A stretch of 42,463 nt of DNA, from positions 1 to 42,463 of the forward strand of contig NZ_JARVKV010000063.1 of the NCBI RefSeq assembly GCF_029813835.1. The letters are read 5' to 3'. This DNA comes from Streptomyces sp. DH37 (GTDB lineage Bacteria > Actinomycetota > Actinomycetes > Streptomycetales > Streptomycetaceae). Shown one piece after another: positions 15,558 through 23,290 of this stretch. The position numbers and the translations under genes were made by a program. Position 1 is the first letter of the stretch; each line of letters begins with the position of its first letter. The notes under the pieces are model-generated. The model ran no database searches. It had not been told where the DNA came from and saw only the letters and a list, made by a program, of their open reading frames with translations.

Positions 15558-15757
15558 GTACGCACCTCCTGTTGCGCTCGCGCCACCGCCGCCGTGGGGA
15601 ATGCCGGGACGCCGGGGCAGCGTCCGGCCCGGTGGGGAGGGACGAGTAGTGCGCCAGCGTACGCGAGTCCTCCGCGCGGTCGCGTGGCTCACCTCACGTT
15701 GACACCGGCTCGGGATCCGCCCCGCCGCTTCTCCCCGGACCGATACCCTCCCCGTTC

Positions 15758-17077
15758 ATGCCCGCGAGTGACACCGTGCCCCCCTTGCCCGCGCCGCGGG
15801 GACCCGCCCCGTCCACCGCCCTGCCCACGGCCCTGCCCGGGGTCCCGTCCACTGCCCTGCCTGGCGCCCTGCCCACCGCCCTGCCCCGGGCCCCGCTGCC
15901 GGCCGTCGGGCACCAGCCCGGTCCCCCGGGAGCCGGCCCCGGGGGCGGCCGGTCCGGGAGCCGGGGCCGTTCCGTCCGCGAGGCGGTCCGGTACGCGGCG
16001 CCCGCGCTGCTGGCCTACGCCGGGGTGCGGGCGCTGGGCCTGCTGGTGCTGGCCGCGTGGGCCGCGGCGGAGGGCGGGAGCGCGCACACGCTGCTGTCGG
16101 CCCGCTGGGACTCGCTGTGGTACGCCCGCATAGCGGAGGACGGCTACGGCTACACCGCCCGTCTGCCGGACGGCGGGGCCCATCCCGACCTCGCCTTCTT
16201 CCCACTGCTGCCCGCCCTGGAGCGGGGGGTGTCCGCCCTCACCCCGCTGGGCGCGCCCGACGCCGGGCTGTTCGTCAGCGCCGTCTCCTCGCTGTGCGCC
16301 GCGGCCGCCCTGTTCGCGATCGGCGACCGCCTCCACGGCAGACGGGCGGGCGTCACGCTGGCCGTGCTCTGGGGGGCCCTGCCCGTCGGGATCGTGCAGT
16401 CGATGGCCTACAGCGAGTCGCTGTTCACGGCGCTGGCCGCCTGGGCCGTGTACGCCGTGCTGACCGGCCGGTGGGTGTGGGCGGGCACGCTGGCCGCGTT
16501 CGCCGGGCTGACCCGCCCGGTGGGTGCGGCGGTGGTCGCGGCGGTGTGGCTCACCGCGGCCGAGCGGCTCCGGCGGGAGCGGCGGCCGGCGCCGCGCGTG
16601 GTGGCCGGGGCGGCCCTCGCCCCGCTCGGCTGGCTCGGCTACGTGGGCTGGGTGGGCCTGCGGACCGGCAGCCCCACCGGCTACCTGGAGGTGCAGGGGC
16701 AGTGGGGCAACGGCTTCGACGGCGGCCTGGCCTTCGCCGCCTTCATCGGGGAGCACCTCACCGGCTCGGTGGCCGGCGGCGTGGGACTGCTCGCCGGGGT
16801 GGCGCTGGTGGTCTGGCTGTACGTGCTGTGCGTACGCCGGGGGCAGCCGCTGCCGCTGCTGGCGTACGCGGGGACGGTCGTGCTGCTCGCGCTGTGCGCC
16901 AAGGGCTACTTCGGGTCCAAGCCCCGGCTCCTGATGCCCGCCTTCCCCCTGCTGCTGCCGGCCGCGGCCGTCCTGGCGCGGTGGCGCACGGCCGTCTCGG
17001 CGGCGGTCCTGGCCGCGGCCGCGCTCGGCTCGGCGGTGTACGGGGCGGTGTGGCTGCACGGCTCCGGACCGCCCTGA
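15758..17077 (+). CDS. Membrane mannosyltransferase, PIG-V-like
   Basis: A 439-residue polytopic protein of the GT-C type, resembling PIG-V/GPI mannosyltransferase 2-like bacterial proteins. The signature RWDSLWYARIAEDGYGY (about residues 115-131) lies in the first extracytoplasmic loop, where the aspartate is expected to be catalytic. About nine to ten hydrophobic helices follow, with the conserved YSESLFTALAAWAVY and LTRPVGA segments. It probably transfers a sugar from a polyprenyl phosphate donor to a glycolipid or protein outside the membrane. Residues 18-47 are an imperfect PSTALPTALP-type repeat encoded by tandem DNA repeats (about 15808-15900), so the true start could lie downstream. 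No good ribosome site precedes ATG 15758. It is divergent from the MFS gene. Confidence 0.8.
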   Translation: MPASDTVPPLPAPRGPAPSTALPTALPGVPSTALPGALPTALPRAPLPAVGHQPGPPGAGPGGGRSGSRGRSVREAVRYAAPALLAYAGVRALGLLVLAAWAAAEGGSAHTLLSARWDSLWYARIAEDGYGYTARLPDGGAHPDLAFFPLLPALERGVSALTPLGAPDAGLFVSAVSSLCAAAALFAIGDRLHGRRAGVTLAVLWGALPVGIVQSMAYSESLFTALAAWAVYAVLTGRWVWAGTLAAFAGLTRPVGAAVVAAVWLTAAERLRRERRPAPRVVAGAALAPLGWLGYVGWVGLRTGSPTGYLEVQGQWGNGFDGGLAFAAFIGEHLTGSVAGGVGLLAGVALVVWLYVLCVRRGQPLPLLAYAGTVVLLALCAKGYFGSKPRLLMPAFPLLLPAAAVLARWRTAVSAAVLAAAALGSAVYGAVWLHGSGPP

Positions 17078-17083
17078 CCGCGC

Positions 17084-17098
17084 CCGGCGGTACGCCGG
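17084..17098 (+). terminator. Possible short terminator
   Basis: CCGGCG-GTA-CGCCGG followed by TTAA, 7 nt past the mannosyltransferase stop. The stem is only 6 bp. Confidence 0.35.
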
Positions 17099-17318
17099 TT
17101 AATGCCCGGTGGACTGCGCCCGTCTTTTGGGGAAAAGAACACGCAGAGCCACCTCGATAGCGGCCGGGGACGCGCCGGTCGGAAAATCCGCCGACTTCTC
17201 CCGGACGTGCGAGAACGGCCTCCTCGAGTACGCGCGGAAGACCGTTGCACATCACATAGGCATTACGAAGCAGGTGGCCGGTTCGGTGCCGCCCGTCACC
17301 GCCTGTAATCTCGTTGGA

Positions 17319-18338
17319 GTGCGTACCGACCGGATCTTCGCCCGCCTGGAACAGGAGCCAGCGAGGCCGCTCACTCCCCCGCCGGGGATGAGCGGCACCC
17401 GCAAGACGCTCTTCTTCACCACGCTGGGCCTCTACGCGACCATCGTGGCGGCGGTGCTGACCACCTCCCGGCTGGTCCGGCTGGACTGGCAGGTCATGCT
17501 CTTCCGCCCGTACAAGCAGTGGCCGGAGCTCCACGCCTTCCTCGACTACTTCGTGGTGCTCGGCCAGCGCGGCCCCACCGCGGTCCTGGTCGCCGCCTGG
17601 CTCGGCTGGCGCTCCTGGCGGCAGCGGACCCTGCGCCCGCTGCTGGCCCTGGGCACCTCCCTGCTGCTGCTGAACCTGACCGTGGGGGCGGCCAAGCTCG
17701 GCATGGGACGCGAGGGCCCGCACTACGCGAACCGCATCGGCGCGAACGAGATGTTCCTCAGCGGCGATATATTCCCCTCCGGCCACACGGCGAACGCCGT
17801 GGTCACCTGGGGCATCCTGGCCTACCTGGCCACCACGCCGCGGGCGAGGCGCTGGCTGTCGGTCGTCGCGGCGGTCTTCGCGCTCGGCGTCGGCGCCACC
17901 ACCGTCTACATCGGCACCCACTGGGTCAGCGACGTGCTCCTGGGCTGGGCCGCGGGACTGCTCATCCTGCTGGCCCTGCCCTGGTTCGAGCCGCTGGTCA
18001 CCCGTGTCGAGGCCTATCTGCTCAGCCGCTGGTACCGGCTCCGGGAGGGGGCCGCGTCCCTGCCGGGGCGCCTGTGGCCCGCCGGGGCGCGCACCTCGCC
18101 GGCCGCGCGGCTCGGCAGGGTGGAGGCGCGCCGGTCCGGCCGGTCCGAACCGTCCCTGTCCGCCCCGCTCCCCGCCGACCGGCCGGGCCGCGCGGCCGAT
18201 CCCCGCTCCCACCACCCCGCCCACGCGCGGCAGCACTCGGTCCGCCCGGACCGCTCCCCCGCCACCCCCGGCGGCAGCCGCCGGCCGTACGGCGAGCGCA
18301 CGGTGTCGCGGACCGCGCCGCTGGGACCGCGGAAGTGA
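17319..18338 (+). CDS. PAP2-family membrane phosphatase
   Basis: A 339-residue PAP2 protein with about six membrane helices, likely hydrolysing a lipid phosphate or undecaprenyl diphosphate. Motif C1 appears as KLGMGREGP, C2 as FPSGHT and C3 as YIGTHWVSD. In C3 the usual arginine five residues before the histidine is replaced by threonine (TTVYIGTH). The C-terminal ~110 residues are Arg/Pro-rich, disordered and probably cytoplasmic. GTG at 17319 is taken as the start. TAATCT at 17306-17311 lies just ahead, so the mRNA could be leaderless. An ATG at 17388 is the alternative. The preceding 241 nt (17078-17318) are less GC-rich and hold no gene I can support. Confidence 0.85.
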   Translation: MRTDRIFARLEQEPARPLTPPPGMSGTRKTLFFTTLGLYATIVAAVLTTSRLVRLDWQVMLFRPYKQWPELHAFLDYFVVLGQRGPTAVLVAAWLGWRSWRQRTLRPLLALGTSLLLLNLTVGAAKLGMGREGPHYANRIGANEMFLSGDIFPSGHTANAVVTWGILAYLATTPRARRWLSVVAAVFALGVGATTVYIGTHWVSDVLLGWAAGLLILLALPWFEPLVTRVEAYLLSRWYRLREGAASLPGRLWPAGARTSPAARLGRVEARRSGRSEPSLSAPLPADRPGRAADPRSHHPAHARQHSVRPDRSPATPGGSRRPYGERTVSRTAPLGPRK

Positions 18339-18448
18339 CGCCGCGGAAGTGAGGATGCCGTAGCGCCGTTCCGGCGCGCCGGGGGGGCGGACGGTACGCA
18401 CCACTCTCCCCCTTCCCGCACGGCCCCCGCACGGCTCCCCCGCACGGC

Positions 18449-18487
18449 ACGGCCCCCGCCGCCCTCCACGAGGGCGGCGGGGGCCGT
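18449..18487. terminator. Strong bidirectional terminator
   Basis: An 18-bp perfect stem (18449-18466 with 18470-18487) with a 3-nt loop, between the convergent PAP2 and protease-inhibitor genes. Confidence 0.85.
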
Positions 18488-18496
18488 CGTACGCGG

Positions 18497-18712
18497 TCAG
18501 CCCTTCCAGCAGCGGACCACGGTGCCGTCCTCCACGGTGAAGTTCAGCCGCCCCGACAGGTACTCCATGGTGATGACCGCGTCCGGCGGAAGGGACCTGA
18601 CGGTGGTCCAGCCGCGGTCGCGGGCCTGCTGTTCGGCGGCGGAGGCGTCGAGTCCGACGTAGGTCTCGGGGTCGTCGTCCGGCGTGCGCGGGTTCGTGGG
18701 TACCGGTGCCAT
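18497..18712 (-). CDS. Small I78-type protease inhibitor
   Basis: A 71-residue protein resembling peptidase inhibitor family I78: YVGLDASAAEQQARDRGW, then VITMEYLSGRLNFTVEDG and a C-terminal VVRCWKG. In the family the DYRPDRLN-like loop blocks serine proteases; here it reads MEYLSGRLN. There is no signal peptide, so it is probably cytoplasmic, unlike the secreted proteases at 8-10 kb. ATG at 18712 gives the family length; an in-frame ATG at 18763 would add 17 residues without similarity or a ribosome site. It is divergent from the gas vesicle operon. Confidence 0.75.
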   Translation of the reverse strand: MAPVPTNPRTPDDDPETYVGLDASAAEQQARDRGWTTVRSLPPDAVITMEYLSGRLNFTVEDGTVVRCWKG

Positions 18713-19036
18713 GCCAGCACCGTACGGTGTCGGCCGGGCAGCCGGAAGTTCCGGCCGGATCATGGCGCCGTCACGCTTGTGTCACAACGCTCCGCAGCGT
18801 GTCCGCCGCCGCCCGCACCGCCCGCGCGGGCCGTCCGCGGCGCACCGGATTCCGTCCGCCGGAATTCCCCTCCGCACGGCCGGAAACAGCTGGCAATCAC
18901 AGGAAAGCGCTGGAAAAACGGTCCGCGCGCACGCGGGGAACACCGGACACCGATTCTCGAAAACCCTTCAATTCTCCTTCGCAACAGGCATGTTTACGGA
19001 AATCCTCTCGCGGTATCCGAGGGTGAGAGGAGCCTC
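18713..19036. promoter_or_regulatory. Divergent promoter region of the gas vesicle operon
   Basis: 324 nt without a gene. The half nearest gvpO is clearly richer in A and T than its surroundings and contains the SigB-like promoter listed separately. I see no other strong inverted repeat. Confidence 0.5.
18992..19016 (+). promoter_or_regulatory. SigB-like stress promoter of gvpO
   Basis: GTTT (18992-18995), 15 nt, then CGGTAT (19011-19016). This fits the Streptomyces SigB-group consensus GNNTN14-16GGGTAT/C with one mismatch. Transcription would start near 19023, about 14 nt before the gvpO ATG and just before GAGAGGAG. Streptomyces gvp genes are reported to respond to osmotic stress, which agrees. 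Confidence 0.55.
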
Positions 19037-19357
19037 ATGACAGAGAAGACGAACGACGACAGCAAGCACGCGACGGAGGACACCCGCCGTCCGCTCCCGC
19101 TCGGCGAAGCGCTGCGCACGGCCCGGTCGGAGTTCACCGACCTCACGGGGCTGCGCGCCGAGAGCGTCTCCCGGTTCGAGCGGACCGGGGACGGCTGGGC
19201 ACTGGAGGTGGAGGTCCTGGAACTCGAGCGGGTTCCGGACACGATGAGCCTGATGGCCTCGTACGAGGTGACCCTCGACGAGGACGGCCATCTCACCGGC
19301 TACCGCCGCGTCCGCCGCTACGAGCGCGGCCGGGCGGATCCTTCCCGCCGCGGCTGA
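19037..19357 (+). CDS. gvpO: Gas vesicle protein GvpO
   Basis: A 106-residue GvpO, the first gene of Streptomyces gas vesicle clusters and proposed to regulate or assist assembly. After an acidic, polar N terminus (residues 1-22) the conserved domain reads LGEALRTARSEFTDLTG, GWALEVEVLELERVPDTMSLMASYEV and GYRRVRRYERGR. ATG at 19037 has AGAGGAG 5-7 nt upstream. It heads the operon; gvpA begins 33 nt downstream. Confidence 0.92.
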   Translation: MTEKTNDDSKHATEDTRRPLPLGEALRTARSEFTDLTGLRAESVSRFERTGDGWALEVEVLELERVPDTMSLMASYEVTLDEDGHLTGYRRVRRYERGRADPSRRG

Positions 19358-19390
19358 GAGCTGCGACACCCGAGAGGAGTGGCTCCGTAC

Positions 19391-19816
19391 ATGACTACGG
19401 CAGTTCCCGCACAGCGGTCCACCGGAGGTGGAGGCGGCAGCAGCGGCCTCTACGACGTCCTGGAACTCATCCTGGACCGCGGACTGGTGATCGACGCGTT
19501 CGTCCGCGTCTCGCTGGTCGGCATCGAAATCCTGAAGATCGACGTACGCGTCGTGGTCGCGAGCGTCGACACGTATCTGCGATTCGCCGAGGCGTGCAAC
19601 CGCCTCGACCTGGAGTCCGGGCCCAGGAAGTCGCCCGGACTGCCCGAGGTGCTGGAGAACGCCACCGAGAGCGGCGCCAGCAGCAAGACCAAGGGCGCCC
19701 TGGCCGGTGCCGCCGAGAGCATATCCGACGCCTTCCGCCAGGGACGCTCCGATGACGAGGAGCCGGAGTCCCGCAGGCGCCGCTCCTCCGCCCGTCGCAA
19801 GGAGGAGACGGAGTGA
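19391..19816 (+). CDS. gvpA: Gas vesicle structural protein GvpA
   Basis: GvpA polymerises to form the gas-permeable vesicle wall. This 141-residue protein has the family core GLYDVLELILDRGLVIDAFVRV followed by VGIEILKIDVRVVVASVDTYLRF at residues ~18-66. Streptomyces GvpA proteins are longer than the ~70-residue cyanobacterial form. Here the C-terminal 70 residues end in an acidic patch (DDEEPE) and a basic RRRR/ARRK patch. GvpJ and GvpM share the same core, but position after gvpO and sequence favour GvpA. ATG at 19391 is preceded by GAGAGGAG; a GTG at 19379 in frame is possible. Its stop overlaps the next start (GTGA). Confidence 0.9.
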   Translation: MTTAVPAQRSTGGGGGSSGLYDVLELILDRGLVIDAFVRVSLVGIEILKIDVRVVVASVDTYLRFAEACNRLDLESGPRKSPGLPEVLENATESGASSKTKGALAGAAESISDAFRQGRSDDEEPESRRRRSSARRKEETE

Positions 19817-20580
19817 GCGTCTACGTCTACGGGATCGCGCGCTCGGACCACCCCGCGCTGCCCGAGAAGGCACCCGGGGTCGGCCAGCCGCCGCGCGAGG
19901 TCCGGATCGTCCGCGAGGGGGACCTCGCCGCGATCATCAGCGACTGCCCGGACGCCCTGCGCCCCAAGAGGCGCGATCTCCTGGCCCACCAGCAGGTGCT
20001 GACCGAGGTCGGCGCCAAGGGCCCGGTCCTGCCGCTGCGCTTCGGCAGCCTCTCCGAGGACGAGGGGACCGTGCGCGGGGTCCTCTCCGAGCACGCCGCG
20101 CACTACGCGCGGCAGTTGGAGGAGCTGGACGGCCGGTCCGAGTACAACGTGAAGGCCGTGCACCGCGAGGAGGAGGTGCTGCGCCTGGTGCTCTCGGAGG
20201 ACACCGAGGCGCGGAGCCTGGCGGAGCGCAACCGGGCCGCCGGCGGCGGCTCGCACGAGGACAAGCTGCGGCTGGGCGAGCTGGTGGCCGGCGCCGTGCG
20301 CGAGCGCGAGGCGCTGGACGCCCGGCTGATCGAGGAGACGCTGGCCCCCCTGGCGGAGCGGTGCGTGCCGGGTCCGGAGGGCTCCGGCTGGCTGGCGAAC
20401 CTCTCCTTCCTGCTCGGCCGCGAGGCGTCGGAGGAGTTCACCGCCGCCGTCGAGGAGCTGGGCCGCGGCAACCCCCACCTGGACATCCGCGCGACGGGCC
20501 CGCTGCCGCCGTACAGCTTCGTCGGCCGGCCGGACGAGGCCGGGCGGTCCGCCCGGGCCGTGTCCTCGCCCGCGGAGTGA
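19813..20580 (+). CDS. gvpF: Gas vesicle protein GvpF (GvpL/F family)
   Basis: A 255-residue GvpL/GvpF-family protein that binds GvpA and probably helps nucleate vesicles. Family marks are the N-terminal VYVYGIARSD, the FGSLSEDE segment after PVLPLRF, the YNVKAVH strand, and a C-terminal RATGPLPPYSFV. GTG at 19813 overlaps the gvpA stop by 4 nt, so translation is likely coupled. In Streptomyces the gene after gvpA is gvpF, while gvpL lies later in full clusters. Here there is no second L/F gene. Confidence 0.9.
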   Translation: MSVYVYGIARSDHPALPEKAPGVGQPPREVRIVREGDLAAIISDCPDALRPKRRDLLAHQQVLTEVGAKGPVLPLRFGSLSEDEGTVRGVLSEHAAHYARQLEELDGRSEYNVKAVHREEEVLRLVLSEDTEARSLAERNRAAGGGSHEDKLRLGELVAGAVREREALDARLIEETLAPLAERCVPGPEGSGWLANLSFLLGREASEEFTAAVEELGRGNPHLDIRATGPLPPYSFVGRPDEAGRSARAVSSPAE

Positions 20581-20590
20581 GTGAGCCGGC

Positions 20591-20848
20591 GTGGGGCTGA
20601 TCGGCGGGATCCTGAAGCTGCCCGCGGCGCCGTTCCACGGCGCCGGCTGGGTGCTGCGGCAGGTGGTGGCCGAGGCGGAGCGGCAGTACTACGACCCGTC
20701 GGCGATCCAGCGCGAACTCCACGCGCTGTCCGAGCAGTTGGACGAGGGCTTGATCGACGAGGAGGAGTTCGACCGCCGGGAGGACGAGCTGCTCGACCGG
20801 CTGGAAGCCGTGCAGGAGCAGAGACGGCGCGACCAAGGAGACTACTGA
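20591..20848 (+). CDS. gvpG: Gas vesicle protein GvpG
   Basis: An 85-residue GvpG with the family pattern: a hydrophobic N terminus (GLIGGILKLPAAPFHG), then LRQVVAEAERQYYDPSAIQREL and an acidic coiled-coil end (LDEGLIDEEEFDRREDELL). GvpG is an accessory assembly protein that interacts with GvpF/L. The GTG start lies 10 nt after gvpF. Confidence 0.9.
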   Translation: MGLIGGILKLPAAPFHGAGWVLRQVVAEAERQYYDPSAIQRELHALSEQLDEGLIDEEEFDRREDELLDRLEAVQEQRRRDQGDY

Positions 20849-20849
20849 G

Positions 20850-21503
20850 ATGACGAACCGGTCGGCACTGGCACTGGCCTTTGCCACGGGTTACGCGGTG
20901 GGCCGCAGCAGGATCAGACTGCCCCTCGGAGTGGGCGGGGCACTGCTGGTCAGGCGGCTCGGGCTGAAACCCGGCCAGCTCGGTGAACAGTTCAAGGAGA
21001 AGACCCCCCAGCTCGCCGAGGTCACCGGCCGGCTGCGGAACAACGTCAGGGAGGTCGGCAGGGCCGCCGGCGGCGTACTGCCCACCGAGCGCCTGGAGTC
21101 GCTGACCGGCGGCGTACGGGGACAGCTCGGCAGGGTGCCGTGGAAGAACGGCGGCGCCGACGGGGCGGACGAGCCGGAGGAGACGGACGGGACCGGCGGC
21201 AAGGGCGCCGCGGGATCCTCCGGTTCGGCCTCGCGGAAGAAGACGCAGAGTTCGGACGGCTCCGGCGGGAAGAGCACGGGCACCAGGGGCTCCCGGGCGT
21301 CCGGAAAGAGCGGGGGCACCGCCGCCCGGCGCGCCCCGGCGAAGAAGGCCGCGGCGCGGGGGGCCGCCAAGAAGACGGCCTCCGCACCCCGGAAGTCGGC
21401 CGGAACCGCCAAGAAGGCGGCGGGTACGGCGAAGAAGTCGGCCGGAAGCGGCGGGAAGACGACCGGCGCCGCCAAGCGCACGGGAGGCTCCGACCGTGGC
21501 TGA
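20850..21503 (+). CDS. gvpY: GvpY-type protein with histone-like lysine/alanine tail
   Basis: A 217-residue protein in the position of gvpY in Streptomyces clusters. The first ~25 residues are hydrophobic (ALALAFATGYAVGRS), possibly a membrane or vesicle-surface helix. Residues ~30-110 are amphipathic (GLKPGQLGEQFKEKTPQLAEVTGRL). From about residue 115 to the end it is disordered and strongly basic, with repeated AKKAA/AKKSAG units like histone H1 or HupS tails. Its function is unknown. ATG at 20850 is 1 nt after the gvpG stop and has AAGGAG 10 nt upstream. It overlaps gvpZ by 8 nt. Confidence 0.8.
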   Translation: MTNRSALALAFATGYAVGRSRIRLPLGVGGALLVRRLGLKPGQLGEQFKEKTPQLAEVTGRLRNNVREVGRAAGGVLPTERLESLTGGVRGQLGRVPWKNGGADGADEPEETDGTGGKGAAGSSGSASRKKTQSSDGSGGKSTGTRGSRASGKSGGTAARRAPAKKAAARGAAKKTASAPRKSAGTAKKAAGTAKKSAGSGGKTTGAAKRTGGSDRG

Positions 21504-22140
21504 CGGCACCGGTGGCCGGCTGAGGGCCGCCATCGGCGTCCCGGCCGTCGGCCGTCTCCAGGAGGCGGCCGGCGGCCGGGTCCCGGTGCGGGTCCGGCGC
21601 CTGCTGCGCGCCGCCGCCCGCGGGCTGGGCGAGGCCGGAGCCCGCGCCGGCGGCGCGCACCGGCCCGTGGCGGTCGGCGAGTCCGCCGACGTCGGCGTAC
21701 CGGTGCGCGAGGCGTACGACCAGTGGCTGGAGTTCCTGGAGGCCGACGGCGACGGAGGACCGGGCCGCGCGAGGATCCTGTGGCCCGCGCGCGGCCGGAG
21801 GATCCGGGTCACCGACCGGATCCGGGACGACCTCGTCGCCTGGTCCGCGCGGGACGCCAGGGGCACGGCCCGGGGCGTGGCCACCTTCCACGGGCTGGCC
21901 GAGAACCTGACCCGGGTGCTGGTCGTCCTGGAGTACCGTCCCGGCGGCCTGCTGGAGAGGGCCGGGAACCTCTGGCACGTCCAGGCCCGCCGCACGCGCC
22001 TGGACCTCGCGGACTTCCAGCGTTCGGTGATCATGCGCGTCGAGGTCGACCACGGCGGCACGGACGCCGGCGGCCGGGAGGAGCCCGGGGACCCGGCCGG
22101 CGAGGACGAGTACGCGTACGAGGCGGACCGCGCGCGGTGA
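21496..22140 (+). CDS. gvpZ: GvpZ-type SRPBCC-fold protein
   Basis: A 214-residue protein in the gvpZ position. After an ~60-residue N-terminal region it has an SRPBCC (START-like) domain: VGVPVREAYDQWLEFLE, RIRVTDRIRDDLVAWSARDA, GVATFHGLAENLTRVLVVLEY and ERAGNLWHVQARRTRLDLADFQ. SRPBCC domains hold a hydrophobic cavity, so lipid or ligand binding is possible. Compared with related SRPBCC proteins, the segment after the first helix is short. GTG at 21496 overlaps gvpY. This is the last gene of the operon and ends 25 nt from a convergent regulator. Confidence 0.8.
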   Translation: MADGTGGRLRAAIGVPAVGRLQEAAGGRVPVRVRRLLRAAARGLGEAGARAGGAHRPVAVGESADVGVPVREAYDQWLEFLEADGDGGPGRARILWPARGRRIRVTDRIRDDLVAWSARDARGTARGVATFHGLAENLTRVLVVLEYRPGGLLERAGNLWHVQARRTRLDLADFQRSVIMRVEVDHGGTDAGGREEPGDPAGEDEYAYEADRAR

Positions 22141-22165
22141 CCGTACGGCCCGCCTCCCCCGGGCC

Positions 22166-23158
22166 TCAGCCCCTCCCCCCGGCCTCCCCGTCCGCCCGCC
22201 ACGCCTCCGCCGCCCGGCCGAGGCGGTCCGCCAGCTCGCGGACGCGGTCGCCCAGCCCGGCGGGCTCGCGCACCTCGAAGTCGAAGCCCAGCATCAGGAT
22301 GTGGACGGCCATCTCGTCCAGGGACCGGGCGCCGGTGCGCAGCACGCAGGTGTGCTCGTCGACCGGCTCCAGGACGCCGACCGTCGGCGCGATCCGCTCG
22401 GCGGCCCGGTCGGCCGGCACGTGCAGCAGCACGGTCGCGCGCTGGGAGTACGCCCCCGTGGAGACGCCCTCGGAGACATAGGCGGCCCAGTCCTCGGCGG
22501 GCGGCTCCCGGGGGGTGAAACGGGCTCCGTGCGGCGGGGTGAGGGTGAGGCGGTCGACGCGGAACGTGCGCCAGTCGGCGCGGCCGGCGTCCCAGCCCAC
22601 CAGGTACCAGCGGTGGCTGCTGCACACCAGCCGGTACGGCTCGACGGTGCGGCACGAGTCGGAGCCGTCGTGGCCCCGGTAGGAGAAGCGCAGCCGGTAC
22701 CGGTCGCGGCAGGCGTTCACCAGTTCGGTGATGGTGTCCACGTCGACGGCCGGACCGCGGCGGCCGCCGAGCGGGTCGGTGAAGGCGCTGAGGGCGCTCA
22801 CCCGGCGGCGCAGCCGATGCGGCAGCACCTGCTCCAGCTTCGCCAGGGCGCGCGCCGAGGCCTCCCCCATCCCCTGCACCGCGTTGTCCGCGGCCGTGCG
22901 CAGCCCGACGGCGACGGCCACCGCCTCCTCGTCGTCCAGGAGCAGGGGCGGCAGCTCGGCGCCGGCGCCGAGCCGGTAGCCGCCTGCGGTTCCGGTGGTG
23001 GAGTGGACGGGGTAGCCCAGCGTCCGCAGCCGGTCGACGTCGCGGCGCACGGTCCGCGAGGTCACCCGCAGACGGTCGGCCAGTTCGGCGCCCGACCACT
23101 CGCGATGGGCCTGGAGCAGCGACAGCAGGCGCAGCAGTCGTGCCGATGTCTCCCTCAT
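22166..23158 (-). CDS. WYL-domain transcriptional regulator (YafY/PafBC-like)
   Basis: A 330-residue regulator. An HTH_11 winged helix occupies about residues 4-65 (GAELADRLRVTSRTVRRDVDRL, wing GTAGGYRLG). A WYL domain follows near 130-215 (SSHRWYLVGWDAGRADWRTF), with a WCX extension at the C terminus (MLGFDFEVREPAGL). WYL domains bind nucleic acid or small ligands and often report DNA damage or stress. ATG at 23158. It is convergent with gvpZ, 25 nt apart with no strong hairpin, so antisense effects on gvpZ are conceivable. Its target is not visible. Confidence 0.9.
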   Translation of the reverse strand: MRETSARLLRLLSLLQAHREWSGAELADRLRVTSRTVRRDVDRLRTLGYPVHSTTGTAGGYRLGAGAELPPLLLDDEEAVAVAVGLRTAADNAVQGMGEASARALAKLEQVLPHRLRRRVSALSAFTDPLGGRRGPAVDVDTITELVNACRDRYRLRFSYRGHDGSDSCRTVEPYRLVCSSHRWYLVGWDAGRADWRTFRVDRLTLTPPHGARFTPREPPAEDWAAYVSEGVSTGAYSQRATVLLHVPADRAAERIAPTVGVLEPVDEHTCVLRTGARSLDEMAVHILMLGFDFEVREPAGLGDRVRELADRLGRAAEAWRADGEAGGRG

Positions 23159-23290
23159 GCGGGCGAGTCTGCCACCCCCTGCGGACAGCCGCTGTCCTCG
23201 ATCCGCGCGGGCGGCCGGTACCCGTGCCGCGCCCGCGGGGCCCGCGCCGGTACGGCGGGTCCCGCGGGCGGTCGCGCGGCCGGACCGGCG

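Noticed and set aside
19391..19816. Assignment of the gvpA gene as gvpJ or gvpM
   Set aside because: The core is shared, but position between gvpO and gvpF and overall similarity to Streptomyces GvpA favour gvpA.
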